A DNA stretch of 64,000 nucleotides, taken from Jiella marina (GTDB lineage Bacteria; Pseudomonadota; Alphaproteobacteria; Rhizobiales; Rhizobiaceae). Positions 1 to 10,472 of the stretch are shown piece after piece. Made by a program: the position numbers and the translations under genes. The notes beneath the pieces are model-generated. The model was not told the DNA's origin. It did no database searches and saw nothing but the letters and a program-made list of their open reading frames with translations. The stretch covers positions 62,001-126,000 of the forward strand of contig NZ_JAKQZG010000015.1 in the NCBI RefSeq assembly GCF_024359545.1. The letters are read 5' to 3'. Position 1 is the stretch's first letter; every line of letters begins with the position of its first letter.

Positions 1-2
1 GC

Positions 3-914
3 GGAACCGGTCTTGCCCGGCTTTATTCGCTGGCCGTCGCGCCGCAGGCTGCGGGCCGGGGGATAGGGCGGAGCCTGCTCGACGCGGCCGAGGCGGCGGC
101 CTTCGACTGCGACCGCATCCTCTTGCGGCTGGAAGTCCGGGAGGACAACACCCGGGCGATCGGCCTTTATCGTGCAGCCGGCTACCGGCCGATCGGACGC
201 TATCTCGATTATTACGCCGATCACATGCCGGCGCTCCGCTTTGAAAAGACTCTGCGCGGCTCGCGCCCGTTCGAGACGGGCGTGCCCTATTACGAGCAGA
301 CGACCGACTTCACCTGCGGCGCCTGCTGCCTGATGATGGCGATGGCCCGTGACCTGCCGGACTTCGAGTTGGATCCGGTGATGGAGATCCGGCTTTGGCG
401 CGAGGCGACGACCGTCTTCATGATGTCGGGGCCCGGGGGATGCGACCCATACGGCCTCGCCGTGACCGCCTATGAATTTGGGCTCGACGCGGCAATTCAC
501 GTCTCCCATGCAGGCGATCTGTTTCTCGACAGCGTGCGCAGCGTCGAGAAGCAGAAGGTCATGGCGCTCGCCCAGGAGGATTTTCGCCGCCGGGCGGCGC
601 GCTACGCGATTCCCGTTGTCGTCTCGCCGTTCTCGCTGGACGATCTGCGCCGACAGATCGCCGCTGGCGGCACGGCGATCGTCCTCGTCTCCGGCTACCA
701 GATGTTCTCCAAGAAGGTGCCGCATTGGGTGCTCGTCCATGGCGACGACGGGCGCCATCTGATCGTCCATGATCCATGGGTGGCGGACGAGCGCGGCGAA
801 TCGATCGCCGATGCGGCCTATCTTCCCGTTCCCTACGAGACCTTCGACAGAATGGCCCGCTTCGGCAAGGCGGGCCTGAGGGCGGCGGTCATGTTGTCCA
901 AGCGTCGGAGCTGA
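3..914 (+). CDS. GNAT acetyltransferase / C39-like peptidase fusion, 5' partial
   Basis: The frame is open to the left edge of the window, so the true start lies outside. About the first 80 visible residues are the C-terminal half of a GNAT fold: an acetyl-CoA-binding motif A (APQAAGRGIGRSLL) and the DNTRAIGLYRAAGY motif B. After a short linker comes a papain-like C39 peptidase-type domain, with its catalytic Cys in TDFTCGACC, the His in HWVLVH and an Asp in HDPW. The family pairing (GNAT plus C39) is known and is usually followed by a RimK-like ligase, as here 9 nt downstream, so the two are probably co-transcribed. I infer peptide or protein modification; no substrate is known. An internal ATG at 123 exists but would cut off the GNAT motif A. 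Confidence 0.88.
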   Translation, partial: GTGLARLYSLAVAPQAAGRGIGRSLLDAAEAAAFDCDRILLRLEVREDNTRAIGLYRAAGYRPIGRYLDYYADHMPALRFEKTLRGSRPFETGVPYYEQTTDFTCGACCLMMAMARDLPDFELDPVMEIRLWREATTVFMMSGPGGCDPYGLAVTAYEFGLDAAIHVSHAGDLFLDSVRSVEKQKVMALAQEDFRRRAARYAIPVVVSPFSLDDLRRQIAAGGTAIVLVSGYQMFSKKVPHWVLVHGDDGRHLIVHDPWVADERGESIADAAYLPVPYETFDRMARFGKAGLRAAVMLSKRRS

Positions 915-923
915 ATCGTCGTC

Positions 924-2378
924 ATGTCCCAGTGGGTTGTCCTCGTCGGGCGATCGTCCGAACTCGACAATGGCGCGACGCCGCACAAGGTGATGACGTG
1001 CCGCGACTATCTCGCACGGCCCGCTCTGTTTCGCGGGCAGCGGCCGAAGATCATCAACCTGTCCCGCTCCTACGCGTATCAGAGCCGTGCCTATTACGCT
1101 TCGCTTCTAGCCGAGGCGCGGGGTCATCGGATCATTCCTTCGGTCGAGACGATGATCGACCTGTCGGAGAAGAAGCTCTACGAGAACGCCCTGCCGGAAC
1201 TCGACGCTGCGCTTCGCAAGGCGACGGAGAAGGGCGAACGACCGGCCTCGCCGATCCGGGTCTATTTCGGCTATGTCGAGGACCCGCGGCTCGAACGCTT
1301 CGCCAAGCTGGTGTTCGACTGGTTTCGCGCCCCGGCCTTGGAAGTCCATCTGGAGCCGGCCGCATCGCCCCTGATCATTCGGCGGATCGCCTTCGCTCCG
1401 CTCGGCAAGCTGGACGACGCCGAGATGCGGCGCCTCAACAGCGCGATGGAGCGCTACACGGCGCGTGAATGGCGGGCTGCAAAGACCAAGACGCCGGCGA
1501 AATATGCTTTTGCGACGCTCTACGATCCCCGCGAGGAATTGCCGCCGTCCTCCGTCGATACGCTGAAGCACTGGGCGCGGGTGGCTGCAAGGCTCGGAGT
1601 CGATGTCGAGCCGATCACCCGCAAGGACTTGCCGCGCCTTGCCAATTTCGACGCGCTGTTCATTCGCGAGACGACGTCGATCTCGAACCACACCTATCGT
1701 TTCGCAAGGCGCGCGATGCAGGAGGGGATGCCGGTCATCGACGACCCGATCTCGATGATCCGCTGCACGAACAAGGTCTATCTCAACGAGCTGATGGCGG
1801 CGAACGGGGTCGCCTGTCCGCCGAGCGTCATGATCGCCGGGCGTGAGGACTTCAGGAAAGCGGCCGACGTGCTGGGTTTCCCGATGGTCCTGAAGATCCC
1901 GGACGGGTCCTTCTCGCGCGGGGTGAAGAAGGTCGACGACTTTGCCGGCCTCGAGAAACTCGCCAGTGCCTGGCTGGAGGACAGCGACCTTCTCATTGCC
2001 CAGAAATTCATGCCGACGAAGTTCGACTGGCGGATCGGCGTCCTCGGCGGTGAACCGCTGTTTGCTGTCCAGTATCTGATGGCGAAAAGCCATTGGCAGA
2101 TCATCAATCACGAGACCGGCGGACGGCCTCTCGAAGGCGGCTTCAAGGCATTCTCGCTGGGCGAGGCTCCGCCCCATGTGCTGGACGCGGGCCTGCGGTC
2201 GGCTCGCTGCATCGGCGACGGGCTCTATGGCGTCGACCTCAAGGAGACCGAGGACGGTGTCTTCGTCATCGAGGTCAACGACAATCCGAACCTCGAACAC
2301 GGTGTCGAGGATCAGATCGAAAAGGACGAGGTCTGGACCCGGCTCACCCGCTGGTTCATCGAGCGGCTGGAGCGGTAG
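924..2378 (+). CDS. RimK-like ATP-grasp ligase with RLAN N-terminal domain
   Basis: A 484-residue protein. Residues 1-180 match the RimK-like N-terminal (RLAN) region, and residues about 282-480 are an ATP-grasp domain: the nucleotide-binding Lys is in MVLKIPDGSFSRGV (about 321-334), the DWR motif at 368-370, and the Mg ligands are D438 and the E450/N452 pair in VIEVNDNPNLEHG. RimK-type enzymes form amide bonds between an amino acid (often glutamate) and a protein or peptide using ATP. The gene starts 9 nt after the GNAT/C39 gene and very probably shares its transcript. Unlike true RimK (about 300 residues) it carries the long N-terminal half, so its substrate is likely different. It converges on the tail-fibre-like gene with only 23 nt between stops. 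Confidence 0.9.
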   Translation: MSQWVVLVGRSSELDNGATPHKVMTCRDYLARPALFRGQRPKIINLSRSYAYQSRAYYASLLAEARGHRIIPSVETMIDLSEKKLYENALPELDAALRKATEKGERPASPIRVYFGYVEDPRLERFAKLVFDWFRAPALEVHLEPAASPLIIRRIAFAPLGKLDDAEMRRLNSAMERYTAREWRAAKTKTPAKYAFATLYDPREELPPSSVDTLKHWARVAARLGVDVEPITRKDLPRLANFDALFIRETTSISNHTYRFARRAMQEGMPVIDDPISMIRCTNKVYLNELMAANGVACPPSVMIAGREDFRKAADVLGFPMVLKIPDGSFSRGVKKVDDFAGLEKLASAWLEDSDLLIAQKFMPTKFDWRIGVLGGEPLFAVQYLMAKSHWQIINHETGGRPLEGGFKAFSLGEAPPHVLDAGLRSARCIGDGLYGVDLKETEDGVFVIEVNDNPNLEHGVEDQIEKDEVWTRLTRWFIERLER

Positions 2379-2401
2379 ACGCTCCAGCTTGGCGGGCGCC
2401 T

Positions 2402-4282
2402 CTATGCAGGCGCTCCGTGCCCCGCGGCTTCCAACGCCTCGATGCGCCAACGCAGATAGGCGGCTTCGAGCACCAGGCACTGGTCGTAGCGCAACCCGTA
2501 ACGAGTCTCACCCGTTGCCACTTCGACGTCCACAGTTTCGGTGATCTCGACGGTTTCCGTCTCCGGCACGGGATACGTCACCGCACAGCCGGCGGGATCC
2601 AGCACCGCTTCGCCCGCCTCGTCGAGAACCGGCATCTCCCGGACCACGGGCTCCTCCATCATGTCCTCGTGGACGACCAGGACCGGCACTCCCTCGCGGA
2701 TCACGATGTCTTCCCGCCGCCGGGTCGTTGGCCGCGTGACCGGTCGCGTGACCGCTCGGGTGCGGCTGACCGCACGCCGCTCGACCACCGCATCCGTACA
2801 GAAGAGCGCATAGCGTTCCGGGTCGAGGCCTTCGGCGCGGAAAGCGTCTGCCACATCCTGCGCGATATAGCCCAGATGCAGTCGCGCATTGTCGGTCCCC
2901 TTGGCGTCGATGGCGTTCTTCCATTGGAAGACAGCTGGCCGAACGCGCGCCCAGGCCCGCAATTCCGCTGCAGTTGGCGCGCTGCGCAGGATCTTCTCGG
3001 CGGCATCAGAGGTGTTGATCGTTCCGGTGGCGGCGTAGACGACCGAGGCTCTGAGCGCGGCGGTGCCGAAGCTGTAGGCGTTGTCGCTGGCATGGGCGAT
3101 CGCACCCTGCGCTCGGATCGCCTCGGCGCCCGGCACGGTTCCCACCCCGAGTCTGCCGGCAAGATACGCCGACCCGTCGCCCATGACGTAGAATGTCTCC
3201 GTGCCATTGCCGCGACCGGAATACATTCGCTGTCCTGCCGTCGCCGTGACCGTGGCCAGAAAAGTCGAATAGGCGCCCGGCGAGACGGCCGAATTGTAGC
3301 TCTTGACGCCGTCGGCGGCCGAAAGGTTCAGATTGTTGGCGATCGAAAGAAGGCTGGTGTCATCGGCGAATCCCCCAAAGCCGATGCGCGGACTTGCGCT
3401 CGCCGTCTTGCGAAATTCGGCGATCACACCGCCGGTGCCGAAACCCGTCCCGAGATTGACCACCCGCAGGGCATCGGACGAGGTAGCCGGGTTGTGGTAG
3501 GACGTCAGCAGCCACTTCGCATTGGCGGTGCCGCCATTGACGTCCTCGATCGCGAGGCCTGCGAAACCGCCGACACCGGAGATCGACAAGGAAGCTGATG
3601 GGCTGTCCGTGCCTATGCCGATCCACCCAGTGTCCTTGTCGATGACCAGGGCATCGGCGAAATTCGTGCCATCGGGCGAGACCTTGATGCGAAAGTCGTC
3701 GTCGCCGTAAAGCCCCATCAGGGCTCGCGTCGACCAGCCCGTCTGGAATGCGAATCCGGAATCGTCGCTTTCGGCCTCCTTGTTGAAGGTGCCCAGCACG
3801 CTGCCATTGCCGCTGCCGGAGACGTCGTCATGGCTGATGAGGACGGCCGAGGTCTTGACCGCGAGCCGGTTGAAATCGTCGGCCGTCGTGTTGACGCCGA
3901 AGGTTTGAACCGCCCCGCTGCCGAGATCCGCGGCGCTGAGTCCGACAGGCACCCAGCCGGCGTCACCATAGACCAGGAGCGCCGAGTCGGCTTCGCTCCA
4001 GCAGCGCCAGCCGATCTGCGGCGCAAGATGCATCCAGGCGCCATCCTGCCAAACGGCGACCGTGCCGGTCTGGCCGCTCCACGCTCCGCTCGCTCCAGAG
4101 GCGACGATGTAGCGCGCGCCGTCGGCGGGCGGCTCGGCCGGCGGAGCGGTGAGGTCGTCCTGCAGCACGGAGAGCTGGACGATCGCGTCCAGACGAACCA
4201 GCGCCTCGTTGTGCGAGACGTGCTTCTGGGCCTGGTCGGCAAGAATATAGGGAAGGGCGAGGCGGTCGGTATCGTTCGGCAT
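2402..4282 (-). CDS. Tail-fibre-like protein: DUF2793 domain plus S74-like chaperone end
   Basis: A 626-residue protein starting at ATG 4282, where the DUF2793 domain begins; the frame stays open upstream, but that part looks non-coding. Residues 1-120 are DUF2793, a domain found in GTA and phage-like tail proteins (ILADQAQKHVSHNEAL, WQDGAWMHLAPQIGW). The middle, 120-420, is Gly/Ser/Asp-rich and beta-like, as in fibre shafts. Residues 424-480 resemble the S74 intramolecular chaperone autoprotease: an S425-D426 with K430 forms the expected Ser-Lys dyad, followed by a GYIAQDV motif. The tail, 505-626, has Arg/Thr repeats and a final helical segment. No other phage gene is near, so it is either a domesticated tail/surface adhesin or part of a dispersed gene transfer agent. 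Activity of the dyad is inferred. Confidence 0.82.
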   Translation of the reverse strand: MPNDTDRLALPYILADQAQKHVSHNEALVRLDAIVQLSVLQDDLTAPPAEPPADGARYIVASGASGAWSGQTGTVAVWQDGAWMHLAPQIGWRCWSEADSALLVYGDAGWVPVGLSAADLGSGAVQTFGVNTTADDFNRLAVKTSAVLISHDDVSGSGNGSVLGTFNKEAESDDSGFAFQTGWSTRALMGLYGDDDFRIKVSPDGTNFADALVIDKDTGWIGIGTDSPSASLSISGVGGFAGLAIEDVNGGTANAKWLLTSYHNPATSSDALRVVNLGTGFGTGGVIAEFRKTASASPRIGFGGFADDTSLLSIANNLNLSAADGVKSYNSAVSPGAYSTFLATVTATAGQRMYSGRGNGTETFYVMGDGSAYLAGRLGVGTVPGAEAIRAQGAIAHASDNAYSFGTAALRASVVYAATGTINTSDAAEKILRSAPTAAELRAWARVRPAVFQWKNAIDAKGTDNARLHLGYIAQDVADAFRAEGLDPERYALFCTDAVVERRAVSRTRAVTRPVTRPTTRRREDIVIREGVPVLVVHEDMMEEPVVREMPVLDEAGEAVLDPAGCAVTYPVPETETVEITETVDVEVATGETRYGLRYDQCLVLEAAYLRWRIEALEAAGHGAPA

Positions 4283-4400
4283 GGCGGCGTCCCATTTGGG
4301 TTTCTTCCAAAGGATCGCCGGTTTTCGAGAGGCGGGGATAAGTCTGTGTTTGTCCGCAAGCGTCGTCTGATGACGAGGACCCGGTAGTGTCAGATACGCT

Positions 4401-5120
4401 TCAGCCGAAGAGCGACCACAGGAACGGCAGCAGGATCGCCGTCGCCAGCGCATTGAGGCCCATGGCGAGGCCGGAGAAGGCACCGGCGACCTCGCTTTCC
4501 TGCAGCGCCCTTGCTGTGCCGATCCCGTGTGATGCCGTGCCGAGCGCGAAGCCGCGCGCCGTTGGATCGAAGATCCGCAGCCGATCGAGCACGACAGGAC
4601 CGAGCGCACCCCCGAGGATGCCGGTGATGATCACGAAGACGGCGGTCAATGACGGCAGTCCGCCGAGCTTCTCGACGATGCCCATCGCGACGGGCGCCGT
4701 CACCGATTTGGGCGCGAGCGAGACGAGGCTGATCGCGTCGAGCCGCAGGAGGTAGCCGATCCCGACGGCCGTCGTCATGGCTGTGAGGGAGCCGGCGAGA
4801 AGGCTGACGGTGATCGCAAGTGCGCTCTCCTTCACCCGTTCGATCTGCCGATAGAGCGGGATCGCCAGCGCTACTGTCGCCGGGCCGAGCAGGAAGTGGA
4901 TGAACTGCGCGCCTTCGAAATAGGTCGGGTAGGGCGTGTCGGTGGCGATGAGGATCGCCACGATCGCCGCCGCCGAGAGAAAGACCGGATTGAGCAACGC
5001 CGGCCGACCGGCCTTGCGGTAGAGCCATTGCGCCACCTGGAACAGGACGAGCGTCATGGTCAGAGCCAGGAGAGGACTGGCCGCAAGATAGACCCAGATG
5101 TCGGAAATCGTCTCTCCCAT
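4401..5120 (-). CDS. LrgB/CidB-family membrane protein
   Basis: A 239-residue, very hydrophobic protein with six or seven membrane segments and the LrgB family signature regions (SLAPKSVTAPVAMGI and FALGTASHGIGTARAL). LrgB proteins act with LrgA partners; in Bacillus the homologous pair PftAB carries pyruvate, and in other bacteria these pairs affect murein hydrolase export and lysis. The lrgA-type gene lies 6 nt upstream on the same strand, so the two form one operon and probably one inner-membrane complex. Which solute it moves here cannot be read from the sequence. Confidence 0.92.
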   Translation of the reverse strand: MGETISDIWVYLAASPLLALTMTLVLFQVAQWLYRKAGRPALLNPVFLSAAAIVAILIATDTPYPTYFEGAQFIHFLLGPATVALAIPLYRQIERVKESALAITVSLLAGSLTAMTTAVGIGYLLRLDAISLVSLAPKSVTAPVAMGIVEKLGGLPSLTAVFVIITGILGGALGPVVLDRLRIFDPTARGFALGTASHGIGTARALQESEVAGAFSGLAMGLNALATAILLPFLWSLFG

Positions 5121-5126
5121 CGCCGA

Positions 5127-5501
5127 TCAGTCCTTGCTGCTCGCGGCATGCGTCTGGCCACCGGAATGGCGGGGCGTGAACCGGCTCATGACGAATGCCG
5201 TGACCGCGATCGTCAGGAGCGTCGAGGCAAGAAGTGCACCCCCGACGGCAAAGGCCTCGTCTTCGAGCCGCGCCGCATGCTGCATGATGCCGACGCCGGC
5301 CGGCACGAAGAGCAGGGAGAGATTCGACAACAGCCCGTCGCCGACTTTTGCCAGCGAACCCGGCACCTTGCCCCTGATCACGAGAGCGGCGAACAACAGC
5401 ACCATCCCCACCACAGGGCCCGGCAGCGGCAGGCCGGCGCCGACCGTGATGGCCTCACCGACGAGTTGACACAGGAAGATCGCGGTCAGGGCCGGCAGCA
5501 T
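5127..5501 (-). CDS. LrgA/CidA-family membrane protein
   Basis: A 124-residue protein with four predicted membrane helices and the LrgA/CidA core (LVGEAITVGAGLPLPGPVVGM, with GMVLLF following, and LSLLFVPAGVGIM). The frame extends upstream across the start of dnaG on the other strand, but the family begins at ATG 5501, which I chose. It is the holin-like small partner of the LrgB gene just downstream. The intergenic 5502-5621 must hold the divergent promoters for this operon and for dnaG. Confidence 0.9.
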   Translation of the reverse strand: MLPALTAIFLCQLVGEAITVGAGLPLPGPVVGMVLLFAALVIRGKVPGSLAKVGDGLLSNLSLLFVPAGVGIMQHAARLEDEAFAVGGALLASTLLTIAVTAFVMSRFTPRHSGGQTHAASSKD

Positions 5502-5621
5502 TGGCCTCTCCTTCGGCTGTTGGGAAAGCCTCGCCAGCCTATTGCGGTCGACACCGCATGGCGAGGGAGGACTGGCAACTTCACCCTCGCATCCGATCGG
5601 CCTTCGTGGCATGGAACGCTC

Positions 5622-7571
5622 ATGCGCTTTCCACCTCACTTCCTCGATGAAATCCGCGACCGGATTCCGATCTCCGAGGTCGTCGGCCGGCGCGTGACCT
5701 TCGACCGGAAGAAATCGAACCCGGGCCGGGGGGATTTCTGGGCCTGCTGCCCTTTCCATGGCGAAAAGACGCCGTCTTTCCACTGCGAGGACCGCAAGGG
5801 TCGCTATCACTGCTTCGGCTGCGGCGTCTCGGGGGATCATTTCCGGTTTCTGACCGAACTCGAAGGCATGTCCTTTCCCGAAGCGGTCGAACGGCTGGCT
5901 GGTGAGGCCGGTGTCGCCATGCCGGAGCGCGATCCGGCCGCGGAGGAACGCGAGGCCCGGCGGGGCACGCTGATGGACGCGCTGACCGAAGCGGCCGCCT
6001 TCTTCCGTCAGACCCTGCACGAAACCGAGGGCGCCAAGGCGCGAGCGTATCTGCGCGACCGGGGGATGGACCCCCGCACGCAGGCGGCCTTCGGCCTCGG
6101 CTATGCCCCGAACTCCCGCAACCGGCTGAAGGAGCATCTGACCTCAAAGGGGATCGGCAAGGCGGAGGTCGAAGCGGCCGGCCTCGTCGTGCACGGCGAC
6201 GACATCGCCGTCTCCTATGACCGGTTCCGGGACCGGATCATGTTTCCGATCGCCGATCTGCGCGAGCAGGTCGTTGCCTTCGGCGGCCGCGCGATGTCGG
6301 CCGAGGCCCAGGCAAAATACCTGAACTCGCCGGAGACCGAGGTCTTCCACAAGGGCGAGATGCTGTTCAATCTTGCCAAGGCTCGCCGCGCGGCTCGCGA
6401 GGCCGGCACCCTGATCGTCGTCGAAGGCTATATGGACGCGATCATGCTGTCGCAGGCGGGCTTCGAACATGCGGTCGCGCCGCTCGGCACGGCGATGACC
6501 GAGCGCCAGCTCGAGCTTCTCTGGCGCACGGCGGCGGAGCCGATCCTGTGTTTCGACGGTGACGCCGCCGGCATCAAGGCCGCCAACCGGGCGGCCGAAC
6601 TCGCTCTGCCGGCACTCAAGCCCGGCCGCTCGCTGCGCTTTGCCCTTCTGCCCGAGGGCAAGGATCCCGACGATTTGCTCCGCGACGGTGGCGCCGATGC
6701 CTTCCACGAGGTTCTGCGCGCAGCGCGGCCGCTTGCCGACCTCGTCTGGATGCGCGAAACGCAGGGTGGGACTTTCGACACGCCGGAGCGCCGGGCCGAC
6801 CTGGAACACAGGCTGAAGGCGATGTTTCGCCAGATTGCGGACGAGTCAGTCCGCCGTCACTATCTCGACGATCTGACGACGCGGCTGCGAAGCTTTTTCC
6901 GGCCGGCTCCGGGCGGGCCAGGCCGATCCCGGCGAGATGGCGGTCAGAAGGGACGTGGCAGGCCCCAGGGGGGCGGGGGAGGATATGGTCGCGGCCAGGC
7001 ACAGACCCGCGCCGCGGTTTCCGATCGGCTGGCACGTTCGCCGCTTCTGGCTTCGAACCGACTGCCCGAGCCTTCCATGCGCGAGATCGCGATCGTGATC
7101 GGCTTCGTCAATCATCCGCTCCTGCTGGAGGAAGAGTTCGACGTCTTTGCCGATCTGGAACTGCCGGCGGGCGATCTGGCGCGGCTCCGGTCGGCCGTTC
7201 TCGATGCCCATGTCGCCAATCCGCCGCAGGACCGCGAGGCGCTTCTGGCCGAATTGACGCGCCACGGCGTCTCTTCCGTCTTTTCGACCTACGAGGCGAA
7301 GGTACGGACCTTGCGCCTTTGGCCGGTCCTTGCCGAGGCGGCGCCGGAGGACGCGCGTCAGGCTTTGCGACAGCTTCTCCATCTGCACCACCGCTTTCTC
7401 GCGCTGCGCCGCGAATTGCGCTTTGCCGAGGAGAGCTTCGGGCGAGAGCAGACCGAGGCAGCCTATGCGCACATGATGGAGGTCAAGAGCGAGATCGAGC
7501 GCGTCGAAGGCACCGAGGCTCTCATCGAAGGTTTCGGCCTCTTGTCCGGGCGGCCGATGAAGGCGATTTGA
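5622..7571 (+). CDS. dnaG: DNA primase
   Basis: A 649-residue DnaG that synthesises RNA primers at the replication fork. The CHC2 zinc-binding domain is at the N terminus (C43, H46, C64, C67 in CPFH and CFGC). The Toprim catalytic core follows, with the acidic motifs VVEGYMDAIML and LCFDGDAAGIKAA, then a Gly/Arg-rich linker around residues 440-465 and a C-terminal helicase-interaction region. The frame is open far upstream, but the family starts at MRFPPHFLDEIRDRI, so ATG 5622 is chosen; an overlapping ATG at 5611 is in another frame. dnaG-rpoD adjacency is the classic macromolecular synthesis arrangement, with rpsU absent as in many alphaproteobacteria. Confidence 0.97.
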   Translation: MRFPPHFLDEIRDRIPISEVVGRRVTFDRKKSNPGRGDFWACCPFHGEKTPSFHCEDRKGRYHCFGCGVSGDHFRFLTELEGMSFPEAVERLAGEAGVAMPERDPAAEEREARRGTLMDALTEAAAFFRQTLHETEGAKARAYLRDRGMDPRTQAAFGLGYAPNSRNRLKEHLTSKGIGKAEVEAAGLVVHGDDIAVSYDRFRDRIMFPIADLREQVVAFGGRAMSAEAQAKYLNSPETEVFHKGEMLFNLAKARRAAREAGTLIVVEGYMDAIMLSQAGFEHAVAPLGTAMTERQLELLWRTAAEPILCFDGDAAGIKAANRAAELALPALKPGRSLRFALLPEGKDPDDLLRDGGADAFHEVLRAARPLADLVWMRETQGGTFDTPERRADLEHRLKAMFRQIADESVRRHYLDDLTTRLRSFFRPAPGGPGRSRRDGGQKGRGRPQGGGGGYGRGQAQTRAAVSDRLARSPLLASNRLPEPSMREIAIVIGFVNHPLLLEEEFDVFADLELPAGDLARLRSAVLDAHVANPPQDREALLAELTRHGVSSVFSTYEAKVRTLRLWPVLAEAAPEDARQALRQLLHLHHRFLALRRELRFAEESFGREQTEAAYAHMMEVKSEIERVEGTEALIEGFGLLSGRPMKAI

Positions 7572-7887
7572 GCTTTTGGGCTTTTCGCCTTAAAAAACCT
7601 CGCAAATTCGCCGCAGCCATTGCACCGGACTGCTTGACAGAACATATGTGATCGGTCGAGACGACAAACAATCCGATTCCTGAGCTTGAAAGATTGCGGA
7701 ACTGCGCCTTTTACGAGGCGCCGTCTGGCGAAATCCGCACCGCGCGAACAGCAAGCGCGTGCCATGGTTAAGCCGGCGTTAACGGCAGATGTCTTAGCAT
7801 AGCGGCCGTGTGCGTCGCAGCATGGCGCCAACCCTCGATGTTTCCAGAGGGTCCGCCCGCCGGCATGCGAACTGGAGAATGAGACGA
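7572..7887 (+). other. dnaG-rpoD intergenic region
   Basis: This 316-nt gap has no credible gene. It holds a perfect TTGACA at 7634-7639, though the bases 16-18 nt downstream are a poor -10 match, and a consensus CtrA box at 7768-7783. It therefore probably contains the rpoD promoter or promoters. I see no good intrinsic terminator for dnaG. Confidence 0.6.
7768..7783 (+). promoter_or_regulatory. Candidate CtrA-binding box upstream of rpoD
   Basis: The sequence reads TTAA, seven bases, TTAAC, which is the full consensus for the alphaproteobacterial cell-cycle regulator CtrA. It lies about 105 nt upstream of the rpoD start in the only intergenic space before that gene. CtrA control of rpoD has, as I recall, been reported in Brucella, so the placement is plausible. 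Binding here is inferred from the motif only. Confidence 0.55.
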
Positions 7888-9906
<2,019 letters not shown>

Positions 9907-9919
9907 CGGGTCAGAGGCG

Positions 9920-10195
9920 ATGCCGACAGTCGCGGTCTTCTACGGCATCGTCATTCGCATGTACTTCTTCGACCACAACCCGCCGCACTTCCATGCCCAG
10001 TATGGACGTGCGCGGGCTTTGGTGCGCATATCCGACGGGGAAATCATCGCGGGCGCTCTGCCCAAGACCGCGACCCGCATGATCCGCGAATGGGCTCTCG
10101 ACCGGCGCGAACAGCTTGAGCTAAACTGGCGAAACGCAAGTGTCGGGATAGCGCTGGAGCGCATTCCCGGTCCCGATGGAGATGGCCATGAGTGA
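9920..10195 (+). CDS. DUF4160 domain protein
   Basis: A 91-residue protein whole-length similar to DUF4160: the hallmark [13 protein letters not shown] near residues 17-31 and a C-terminal helix with [16 protein letters not shown]4160 genes are typically next to a DUF2442 gene, as here, where the two reading frames overlap by 8 nt. Such pairs look like toxin-antitoxin or small regulatory modules, but no activity has been established to my knowledge. It follows rpoD by 13 nt with no terminator between, so read-through from rpoD is likely. Confidence 0.85.
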   Translation: MPTVAVFYGIVIRMYFFDHNPPHFHAQYGRARALVRISDGEIIAGALPKTATRMIREWALDRREQLELNWRNASVGIALERIPGPDGDGHE

Positions 10196-10472
10196 CACGG
10201 CATTTCCGATGGTGGATGTCCTCGCGGTGCGGGCCTTGCCGGGCCACGTCCTGGAACTTCGCTTTTCGACAGGCGAGGAGGGGCGTTTTTCCCTGGCCGA
10301 TCTCGTCGCTTCCGACGCGCCGATGGTTCGACCGCTGAAGGACGAGACAGAGTTCGCGCGTGTCTTCCTCGAGCTTGGCAATCCGGTCTGGCCGCATGGT
10401 TTCGACCTCGATGCCATCGCCCTCTACATGGACATGCGAGATCGTGGCCTGTTGCGAAGGCCCGCGGCATGA
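10188..10472 (+). CDS. DUF2442 domain protein
   Basis: A 94-residue protein of the DUF2442 family (VRALPGHVLELRFSTGEEGRF near the N terminus, WPHGFDLDAIALYMDM near the C terminus). Three in-frame ATGs occur at 10176, 10182 and 10188. A GGAG at 10178-10181 sits 6 nt before 10188, so that start is preferred, giving an 8-nt overlap with the DUF4160 stop and translational coupling. The next gene starts inside its stop codon (ATGA). The role is unknown; pairing with DUF4160 suggests the two act together. Confidence 0.85.
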   Translation: MSDTAFPMVDVLAVRALPGHVLELRFSTGEEGRFSLADLVASDAPMVRPLKDETEFARVFLELGNPVWPHGFDLDAIALYMDMRDRGLLRRPAA

